Source of the DNA: Candidatus Caenarcanales bacterium
Lineage (GTDB): Bacteria > Cyanobacteriota > Vampirovibrionia > 2-02-FULL-35-15
Length of the DNA stretch: 64,000 bases
Reading direction: 5' to 3'
NCBI GenBank assembly: GCA_020050435.1
Contig: JAGVKQ010000005.1
Coordinates: 62,001-126,000 of the forward strand
The translations under genes and the position numbers were made by a program. The first letter of the stretch is position 1, and each line of letters begins with the position of its first letter. Shown one piece after another: positions 54,017-61,145 of the stretch. The notes beneath the pieces are model-generated. The model was not told where the DNA came from. It saw only the letters and a program-made list of their open reading frames with translations, and did not search any database.

Positions 54017-54823
54017 TTAAATCTTTTGAAACATATATCCAGTGCCACGAGATGTAAGAATAAGCTCTGGATTTGTTGGATCTTCTTCAAGCTTTGAGCG
54101 TAATCTGCTTATGTGAACATCTACAACACGTGTATCTATTCTATGATCAGCAGGATAAGACCAAACTTGTTGTAATATATCTGCTCTTGAAAATGGTTTA
54201 CCTGAATTACTTACTAAAAGCTCAAGCAAATTAAATTCCATTCCTGTTAGGCGGATTCTTTCATTGTTTTTGTAAACTTGTCTTTTACTTGTATCAATCT
54301 TTAAATTTCCTATACAAATTACATTGTTTGAGTGACCAATGCTTTGCTCCATAGGCCTGTCTGTAACTCTTCTAAGTACTGCTTTAATTCTAGCTTCTAA
54401 TTCATTAGGGCTAAATGGCTTGGTTACATAGTCATCAGCACCCATTTCTAAGCCTTTTATTCTGTCGGCCACATCTGTAATGGCAGAAAGAATAATGACA
54501 GGAACTTCAGAATAAGACCTGATTTCTTTACATACATTAAAGCCATCTACTTTAGGAAGCATTAAATCTAGAATTACTATATCTGGATGATATGTATTAA
54601 ATTTTGTAATTGCCTCTTCCCCATCAATAGCAATGTCTACCTGGTATCCAGAGAGTTTTAAGCGTGTTTCAAGGATTCTTCTTATTGCAGTCTCATCATC
54701 ACAAACTAGAACTTTTGTTCTTGGTTCTCTTTCACCTTGAGGAGCTTGTGGTGTAGAGCCCATTGACTGTGGAGAATTAATAGTATGCTGAGCTTCACCA
54801 GGCATTTTTGAAAGCGCGTCCAT
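54017..54823 (-). CDS. OmpR-family response regulator, RpaB-like
   Basis: 269 residues from the ATG at 54823, set by AGAGGAGT upstream (the frame runs on to 54961, but without such support). After a short Pro/Gln-rich lead: a receiver with acidic pocket VCDDE, phospho-Asp in VILDLMLPK and KPFSPNELEARI, then a winged-helix domain (RLTGMEFNLLELLVSNSGKPFSRADILQQVW, VDVHISRLRSKLE, SRGTGYMF). RRILETRL, GEEA and ADRIKGLEMGADDYV closely match cyanobacterial RpaB. No kinase gene is adjacent. Divergent from the TPR-matrixin gene. Confidence 0.92.
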   Translation of the reverse strand: MDALSKMPGEAQHTINSPQSMGSTPQAPQGEREPRTKVLVCDDETAIRRILETRLKLSGYQVDIAIDGEEAITKFNTYHPDIVILDLMLPKVDGFNVCKEIRSYSEVPVIILSAITDVADRIKGLEMGADDYVTKPFSPNELEARIKAVLRRVTDRPMEQSIGHSNNVICIGNLKIDTSKRQVYKNNERIRLTGMEFNLLELLVSNSGKPFSRADILQQVWSYPADHRIDTRVVDVHISRLRSKLEEDPTNPELILTSRGTGYMFQKI

Positions 54824-54936
54824 TTTATTTACTCCTCTTTGAATTTTTTGAGATATACTTTCAATTAGATATAGATTAATATATCTCATGTAAAGAAATA
54901 TGAATAGGTGACTTACTGATTTTCTCAAATTAAAAA

Positions 54937-56073
54937 ATGAAAAGCCTCTATAAACTTTCAATTCTGCTTCTTATCCAGTTTTTAAGTACTTTAACATTAG
55001 GTACATACGTACAGGCAGAAGTTGATCACCAACACAAATCGGATAAAAAAACTGAACCTATTGAAAAAGATCTACCATTAGAAATTTCTGAAAAATACTA
55101 TAAAAAAGATGCCATTTTAAAATTCAACGAAGCTGTAAAAAACTGGGAATCGAAGAATATTGATGAAGCAATAAGTCTTTGGAATGAATCATTAAAGATA
55201 GATCCTACTCTTTGGACAAATTATTTAGGCATAGCTCAGGCATATGATCAGAAAAAAGAATATTCAAAAGCATTAGAAGCTTTTCAGTCTTATTTAAAAT
55301 TAGCCCCTAAGGCTGCAGAAGATAGAAAAGGTGCAGAGGATGCTATTAGTTATTTGAGTCATTTACTTCAGCATGGAGAAAAAGAATTAACAGGGGAAGA
55401 CTATCTGTCTCTTGTAAAAACTAAACATGAAGGAAGTGAGTTGTATACCAGGTGGGATTTGAAAAACCCATTGAAAATCTATTTTTTTCCATCAGAAGGA
55501 GTTATAAATTATAAACAAGAGTTTCAGGATGCATTTTTATCTGGAGCTATAATTTGGCAGCAAGCATTGCCAGATTTAAAATTTGAAGTATTAAATAATG
55601 ACTCTTTTGAAAAATTGAAAGCCACAGAAAAAAAAGAAAAAGAAAAACAAGCACAAGAAGTAGCTGATATAAAAGTAGTTTTCCCATCGAAATTTAAAGC
55701 TAAGGGTGATCAAAATAATAAAATAGTTTCGCAGATAGAAGCACAGAGCTTTCCTATAATTAGAGATAAAACAAACTTTAGAGTATTAGGTGTAGTAATG
55801 GTTAGTCCTTATATATATGATCAGGCTCAGATAGCCATTCCTCTGGAACCATTATCTAAACTAAAAGATGAAGACCAGATAAGAAAAGTAAAAACTATTG
55901 CAGCGCGTGAAATAGGACATGTTTTAGGTCTATGGGGTTTTAGTCCAAATCCTGATGACATTATGTTTGAAGGTGAAATAAAAGAACCAAAGCTATCAGA
56001 TAGAGATATGAGAACCATTAAAAAGCTTTATGAACTTGATCCAGAAAAAGAGAAAGTACTGACGAATTTATGA
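54937..56073 (+). CDS. TPR protein with degenerate matrixin-like domain
   Basis: 378 residues. Signal peptide (cut near VQA, residue 27), then TPR-like helices about 65-130 (AVKNWESKNIDEAISLWNESLKIDPTLW...), then a protease-like domain. The matrixin motif HExGHxxGxxHS reads REIGHVLGLWGFS near residue 328, so the first and third His are Arg and Phe; the Met-turn DIMF follows. With two of three zinc ligands lost it should not be a zinc protease. Its last 18 codons recur at 56230-56286 with only synonymous changes. Confidence 0.82.
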   Translation: MKSLYKLSILLLIQFLSTLTLGTYVQAEVDHQHKSDKKTEPIEKDLPLEISEKYYKKDAILKFNEAVKNWESKNIDEAISLWNESLKIDPTLWTNYLGIAQAYDQKKEYSKALEAFQSYLKLAPKAAEDRKGAEDAISYLSHLLQHGEKELTGEDYLSLVKTKHEGSELYTRWDLKNPLKIYFFPSEGVINYKQEFQDAFLSGAIIWQQALPDLKFEVLNNDSFEKLKATEKKEKEKQAQEVADIKVVFPSKFKAKGDQNNKIVSQIEAQSFPIIRDKTNFRVLGVVMVSPYIYDQAQIAIPLEPLSKLKDEDQIRKVKTIAAREIGHVLGLWGFSPNPDDIMFEGEIKEPKLSDRDMRTIKKLYELDPEKEKVLTNL

Positions 56074-56077
56074 TATT

Positions 56078-56146
56078 GAGCCTACGTGCCTACGTTCCCA
56101 TGAGCCTATGTTCCCATGAGCCTATGTTCCTAAGAGCCTATAAACC
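56078..56146 (+). repeat. 16-bp tandem repeat
   Basis: GAGCCTATGTTCCCAT and variants, about four units, between the matrixin-like gene and the duplicated fragment. Confidence 0.85.
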
Positions 56147-56229
56147 AATGAAATGAAAAACAATTTGTGTCATAGATAAGAATGTACAAATTACGCGTAA
56201 TTATTGCATATGAGTGCAAATTTTACGCT

Positions 56230-56286
56230 ATTAAAAAACTCTATGAATTAGATCCAGAGAAAGAGAAAGTGCTGACGAATTTGTAG
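56230..56286 (+). pseudogene. 3' fragment of a matrixin-like gene copy
   Basis: Encodes the same 18 residues (IKKLYELDPEKEKVLTNL) as the end of the 54937-56073 gene, followed by a stop (TAG instead of TGA). Six codons differ, all synonymous. There is no homologous sequence before it, so it is a remnant. Confidence 0.85.
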
Positions 56287-56292
56287 ATGAGC

Positions 56293-58068
56293 TTATGCTG
56301 CACGATTTGGAGCTATTTGCCAGATGTCAGAATAGTACTTTTCAAGCAATGCTTTTACTTCTTGTTGTTTGTTGAGCATTATTAGGTTGTTTGCTTCAGT
56401 CCAAAGAAGTGGTGAATTTTCATTGGGAAGCCATCTTCCTGGCTCGCTCTCTGCATCTGGGAGGTAGTGATAATCAAAGAAAAAAGCTTCTGGAAGCTTT
56501 TTCTTATCCACAGTTATTTTTATATATTCCATGTGTCCATTGTCAGCACCACTATAGTGTCTTTTCATATAAGCAGATTTTTCTTTAGTAATGTGTGCGA
56601 GGGATCTTCTAAGGTGAAATTCACTTAATTCTAAAGACTCTTGATCAATCTCTCCACGCTCACTAAGTCTTTTTTCTACCTTATTTAAAAAATGAGTAGA
56701 AAGAATAGGATCAAATAAAGTCCACTCTGCAGGTTTATAATCACCAGTGAATTTATTTGCATAGATTCCACTGCTGTGTACATTGGTGTTGTAGCCACTA
56801 CCAACATATTCATCATGATCTCTTCTTGATATTCCTACTGTTCCCATTCTATTTTGATAAATGGTTTTTAAGATTGCCTTTTCTTGTTCATCAGTTAATC
56901 CTGGATTATAAGGATAGAGTAAGAATGCTAATGCAGCATCTGAAGGAAATGAATCACATTCAACAGCAAATTCACCATTTTTGGGAATTCTTTCTTCTAA
57001 TGTTTGTTCGCATCTAGCATCTAAATTATTTAATGATCCTATAAAATCATCATGGTTAAAAATACTAATTTGATGATAACCATTAGTATTAAAAAATTTC
57101 TTAGCTTCCCTTGTTGCTGCAAGGACAATCCCCACACTAGATGCTCTTTTTAATTGGGAATAATCTTCCCAAGCCCCAGCATCATAGTTATTCCAGCAGT
57201 GAATTTTATTCAGAGCTTTAAAGGTTACTGAGAGAATAGAGTCAGTGTTGTATTGTGGTTTGTCAACATTTTGACTTTTTAGTTCTGTATCTAAATCTCT
57301 TAGAAAATTAGGATCTTTGTCGGCAATTTTATTTGCTAGATAAAATGTAACGTGTAACCAAGCACCAACTGCATCTATTTGATTATGTGCCCAACCTTGA
57401 TTAGACCTTGTTAATTCTCCTGATTGATCAATAGCAAATCTTATAGGAGGATGACCACCATCACCGCTTGCATATCGTTCTCTAGGCTGATCTGGATAAA
57501 AGTCTGGATGCCATAAATATGAAGCGATTTGATCTCTAAACTCAGGTTTATTATAGGTTTTTGCAAGGCAGGTAATAACTTTTTTTGCTTCATCATGCAT
57601 GCCTATGTCAATTAATGCTCTGGCTTTATTTGCCATGTCTCGAGTCCAACCAAATCTTGAATATGAACTGGCAGCACTTGTCGAGGCTGGCATAGCTCCT
57701 TTATCGGAAAGACCTATCTCAAAATCTATAGCAGGATCTTGAATAGAGCCATCTTTTGAAATTCCAATAATTCTTTGTGAAATCTCATCTGTACTTATCA
57801 ATTGATCTAAGGGTCTTCCAATTAAATCTTGAAGAGGATGTCCGCTTATAAATCTTCTAAAATCATTTGAAGATGTTAATTCTGAGATTCTGTTTCCTAT
57901 TGTTAATCCAGAGCTGGAAATAGGTATTGTTCTTAGAGTGCTTTCATATTTTGGTGTAGCATGGGGTGGAAGACCTCCTCTATTCAGATCTAATTCTCTG
58001 TTTGAGCTTGATAAAGCAGTTACTGCTCTTGAGCCTAAAGGTGTTATTGTTGGACTAGCTGCAACCAT
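56293..58068 (-). CDS. GH15 / glucoamylase-like protein
   Basis: 591 residues. After a polar lead of about 130 residues comes an (alpha/alpha)6-type domain: RFGWTRDMANKARALIDIG, QIDAVGAWLHVTFYLANKI, NYDAGAWEDYSQLKRASSVGIVLAATREA (GH15/phosphorylase kinase-like WE..), and LPEAFFFDYHYLPDAE... with WLPNENSPLLWTEANNLIML near the end. It is most like glucoamylase or the alpha subunit of phosphorylase kinase. The activity and sugar are unknown. No signal peptide. AAAGGAG precedes the ATG. Confidence 0.78.
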   Translation of the reverse strand: MVAASPTITPLGSRAVTALSSSNRELDLNRGGLPPHATPKYESTLRTIPISSSGLTIGNRISELTSSNDFRRFISGHPLQDLIGRPLDQLISTDEISQRIIGISKDGSIQDPAIDFEIGLSDKGAMPASTSAASSYSRFGWTRDMANKARALIDIGMHDEAKKVITCLAKTYNKPEFRDQIASYLWHPDFYPDQPRERYASGDGGHPPIRFAIDQSGELTRSNQGWAHNQIDAVGAWLHVTFYLANKIADKDPNFLRDLDTELKSQNVDKPQYNTDSILSVTFKALNKIHCWNNYDAGAWEDYSQLKRASSVGIVLAATREAKKFFNTNGYHQISIFNHDDFIGSLNNLDARCEQTLEERIPKNGEFAVECDSFPSDAALAFLLYPYNPGLTDEQEKAILKTIYQNRMGTVGISRRDHDEYVGSGYNTNVHSSGIYANKFTGDYKPAEWTLFDPILSTHFLNKVEKRLSERGEIDQESLELSEFHLRRSLAHITKEKSAYMKRHYSGADNGHMEYIKITVDKKKLPEAFFFDYHYLPDAESEPGRWLPNENSPLLWTEANNLIMLNKQQEVKALLEKYYSDIWQIAPNRAA

Positions 58069-58236
58069 TTAAACTCCTTTGTTTTATAGTCTTTAGTAAA
58101 TTAGATACAAGTTTATATTTTCTTAACAATTAAGTCAATAGGCTTGTTAGGTTAATTTTTTCTCATATAAACAAAGCTTTTTCATTTTCAAGAGTGAAAT
58201 TGAAAGAAAAATTTACTCATTTTCTGGAACAAGTTT

Positions 58237-58581
58237 TCAAATAGCCTTACTTAAAACATCAGTCTCTTTAACCAACCACTTCAAATACTTATCTGATCCC
58301 ATTTCTATTGGAATGGCTATAACTTCAGGAACTGTATAGCTATGCATTGACTTGATTTTTTCTTTTAAGGGTTCAAAGTTTCCAGATACTGTTTTTATAA
58401 TGCAAAGAACTTCTGTTTCTCTACAAACAGCACCTTGCCATTTATAAATAGAGCGAACTTTATTTATGATATTTACACAAGCTGCCAATCCATCTTTAAC
58501 TAGTTCACCAGCAATCTTTTCTGCTTCAGTGATATCTTTTGCTGTCATTAAGACTATGATGGGGTCTTTTTCTGTAGTCAT
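58237..58581 (-). CDS. cutA: CutA-family protein
   Basis: 114 residues. Trimeric ferredoxin-like protein once linked to copper tolerance. Family marks: LVKDGLAACVNI near residue 27, SIYKWQGAVCRETEVLCIIKT near residue 43, and YTVPEVIAIPIEMGSDKYLKWL near residue 83. Complete. TAGAAT lies 6 nt before the ATG. Confidence 0.93.
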   Translation of the reverse strand: MTTEKDPIIVLMTAKDITEAEKIAGELVKDGLAACVNIINKVRSIYKWQGAVCRETEVLCIIKTVSGNFEPLKEKIKSMHSYTVPEVIAIPIEMGSDKYLKWLVKETDVLSKAI

Positions 58582-58587
58582 AGGGAA

Positions 58588-58593
58588 ATTCTA
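58588..58593 (-). promoter_or_regulatory. -10 element 6 nt before cutA ATG
   Basis: GCTAGAAT on the minus strand, then 6 nt and the ATG. Confidence 0.4.
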
Positions 58594-58680
58594 GCATAAG
58601 ATGACAGATAGCAGATTAAATCATCAACTATCTTTGTGCGAAAGCTCTTTTGGGAACCGTTTTTTCTTAGCTTTCATAAA

Positions 58681-59079
58681 TTAAATATAGTATTCAATTA
58701 TAGGTCGTGAAATTAAAACCATTGGGGTTTGACCTTTTCTTCTTGCTATAGAATTCATTGTTTCAGTACAATCTTTGTCATCTATAATCCACTTTAACCC
58801 TATTTCTTCAGCGGGCATAAGAGCAAACTCTTGCCAAAGATCTAATTCTGGTAGAGCTTCAAGAGCTCTTAAATAACTCAAAGTTTCTGCAAATGGTATT
58901 CCTTGACTAATAATGCCAACATTTTTATGAACTCTTATGCATTCAGATGGTGGGTTTGTAATTTTAAATCTGCTACCTTCACTTTCATTTCTTACCGAAG
59001 GAATATCTCTACGCGTGTAAGAGTCTGGATCTCTGCCGTAAGCTGTTGCAATGCAATTAGTGAAGTGTATTCTAGTAAT
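58681..59079 (-). CDS. Hypothetical protein with probable ATT start
   Basis: 132 residues if started at ATT 59077-59079, which follows AAAGGA at 7 nt. No ATG, GTG or TTG lies near that site; an internal TTG (58881) gives only 66 residues and has no ribosome site. The frame between is open and looks coding (TRIHFTNCIATAYGRDPDSY, then PPSECIRVHKNVGIISQGIP). The product is soluble with four Cys and no known motif. It lies between cutA and a large hypothetical gene. Confidence 0.6.
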   Translation of the reverse strand: MTRIHFTNCIATAYGRDPDSYTRRDIPSVRNESEGSRFKITNPPSECIRVHKNVGIISQGIPFAETLSYLRALEALPELDLWQEFALMPAEEIGLKWIIDDKDCTETMNSIARRKGQTPMVLISRPIIEYYI

Positions 59080-59198
59080 AAAAAAATCCTTTGTTAAATA
59101 TTATTATTTTTTTAAAGATTAAAATTGTAAAACAAGATTAATTATTTTTAATAATACGGGTCTAGGTAGAGTGCAGATCGGAATGAGAACTTATTAAC

Positions 59199-60986
59199 TT
59201 ACGCAGTTACCATTGGTCCACCACTAGGCGCATATTCAAAAGGTGAGGGCTTTTCAGAAAGCTTTTCATTTCCGCCATCACCTTCTTCTCTAAATGTTAC
59301 TAAAACAAAATCTACGAACTTATCAGTTTCTTCACAGACTGAAATAGTAGATTCTTCTCCTATTGGTAAATCTTCTTCTTTGCTAAGAGTGATTAGATCA
59401 TTATTGCTATCTGTTGGAATACATACGGTAGAGTGTTTTCCCCAACCACTTGTTCTAGATACTTCAAATGCAGAATAGGGTAAGGATTGTAACACTAAAA
59501 ACTCTTCATAGTCATAAATGTCAGCGTGTTCAAGGTGAGCAATAAATCCTGTATTTAAAGAAGGGTCTATTATTAAACCCTGACTCATACAGAGCTTTTT
59601 ATTTTCAGGACTTACCCCTTTTAACCAGGCAGCGATTAATTCATCGTTTTCAGTTATTGGATTATATATAGTGACTTTTGTATTTTTATTTGAAATAGCT
59701 GATTTTACATCTTCCCAAAATGAAATTACATGTTGTATGTGTTCAGGTTCAGTTAAATTTGGCAAACATATAGAAGCTCTTAAATCAAAGATTCGATCTT
59801 TTTCATTTAAAAAATCTTCTAAGCCTTTTCTTAGTTTTACCATTGATATTGGCTTTCCTTCATTTTTTAGCCAGTTGTGGAGAAAGTAGATAGATTGTGT
59901 AAATGGTCCCGAGAAAAACAAATCATTGAATCCCTTGCTAGTAGCTGCTTTTATAAAATTAATTTGAAAATCAAGTGTAGTTGGTCTTTCAGTAGAGTTA
60001 CTTGCAGGAAAAGATTCAAGAAATGCATAAGATATTACTTCTTTTTCTTTTAACTCTTCTATTAAGTTATCTATTGGATTTCGCCAAAAGTCAAATCTCG
60101 TTTTATTGCCTAGGACTATTGAATCATTGGGAGTAATTGCTTCTTGAACCCTTGTTAATTTTTTACCTAACTCGGTTTGTTTCCTTGCTTCAAAAGCTAC
60201 TTGACTTCCATTAGCTACTTCTACTTCAATGAGATTGATACGACTTTCTTCTCGAATCCTTTCTCCCTGCATTTCATAGGATGCCCACTTCTCTGGTTTT
60301 AAGATCTCTGCAACTTTTCTTATAAGACTTTGCGGAATAGTTTGAAAATTCGCTATTAAAATGTTTTCAAAATCATCTCTTGCCAATTCGCTGGATTCTT
60401 CAGACAAATCATTTATTTGAAGTGAATGAATATAGAGTGAAATAGCATCTTCTAATAAAGCTTCATGTTCAGCTTTTATAGGATTGTTAGGAGTAGGATT
60501 ACTTTCAACTTTTTCCTGGATGGATAATAAATAAACTAGTAGAGCAAAGTAAGCATTTGTTTTATTTAGATCAGAACTACCTCCTTGAAATTGGCTGTAG
60601 AAAAGATAATTTTCTACTTCTTCCTGGGCGCAAACTCTTTCTTCATTAGTAAGATCAAGTTCAGGGTTTGAATAGTTTTCAAGAAGAAAAAAATATAATT
60701 TATCTGAGCTTGTCGTAGAAAGACCAAGACTATCACTATCAAAAAAATCAGAATCTGCATCTATTAACTTTTGAAATCTATCTTTTATTTCTATTTTTGT
60801 TGCACTGAAATCTAGTGGACTGAACAATTGATTAAAATATCTAGCATCTCTTTCAGCCAAGTTTATTGAAAAACTGCCAGTATTGGTATTTAGCGTGATC
60901 TCTTTTAATGGTGCTAGTTTAGGTAAAGTAACCCTTCTTGGTTCAAAAGAGCCATCATTGCTGCCATCCATTGTTATTGTAGACAT
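59199..60986 (-). CDS. Acidic hypothetical protein
   Basis: 595 residues, acidic and soluble. Mixed helical layout; residues about 300-430 (SYAFLESFPASN, then FLHNWLKNEGKPISMVKL) alternate strand and helix. The Pro/Gly-rich C-terminus ends APSGGPMVTA. No signal peptide, membrane helix or catalytic motif is recognised. No ribosome site is seen before the ATG at 60986. The polar start (MSTITMDGSNDGSFEPRR) is similar in feel to the leads of other large hypothetical proteins here. Confidence 0.7.
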   Translation of the reverse strand: MSTITMDGSNDGSFEPRRVTLPKLAPLKEITLNTNTGSFSINLAERDARYFNQLFSPLDFSATKIEIKDRFQKLIDADSDFFDSDSLGLSTTSSDKLYFFLLENYSNPELDLTNEERVCAQEEVENYLFYSQFQGGSSDLNKTNAYFALLVYLLSIQEKVESNPTPNNPIKAEHEALLEDAISLYIHSLQINDLSEESSELARDDFENILIANFQTIPQSLIRKVAEILKPEKWASYEMQGERIREESRINLIEVEVANGSQVAFEARKQTELGKKLTRVQEAITPNDSIVLGNKTRFDFWRNPIDNLIEELKEKEVISYAFLESFPASNSTERPTTLDFQINFIKAATSKGFNDLFFSGPFTQSIYFLHNWLKNEGKPISMVKLRKGLEDFLNEKDRIFDLRASICLPNLTEPEHIQHVISFWEDVKSAISNKNTKVTIYNPITENDELIAAWLKGVSPENKKLCMSQGLIIDPSLNTGFIAHLEHADIYDYEEFLVLQSLPYSAFEVSRTSGWGKHSTVCIPTDSNNDLITLSKEEDLPIGEESTISVCEETDKFVDFVLVTFREEGDGGNEKLSEKPSPFEYAPSGGPMVTA

Positions 60987-61145
60987 ATTTATTATTAACT
61001 CATTTTATGACTTAATGTTCAAGTTTTACTACATTAAATTTATCTAACAATACAGGTATGCTTAGTAAGTAAAAATTGTAGATAAAAGATTGCAACTGAT
61101 TAATTAATTTATTACGCTAAAATTAAAAACTGGAAAAGATATAAA

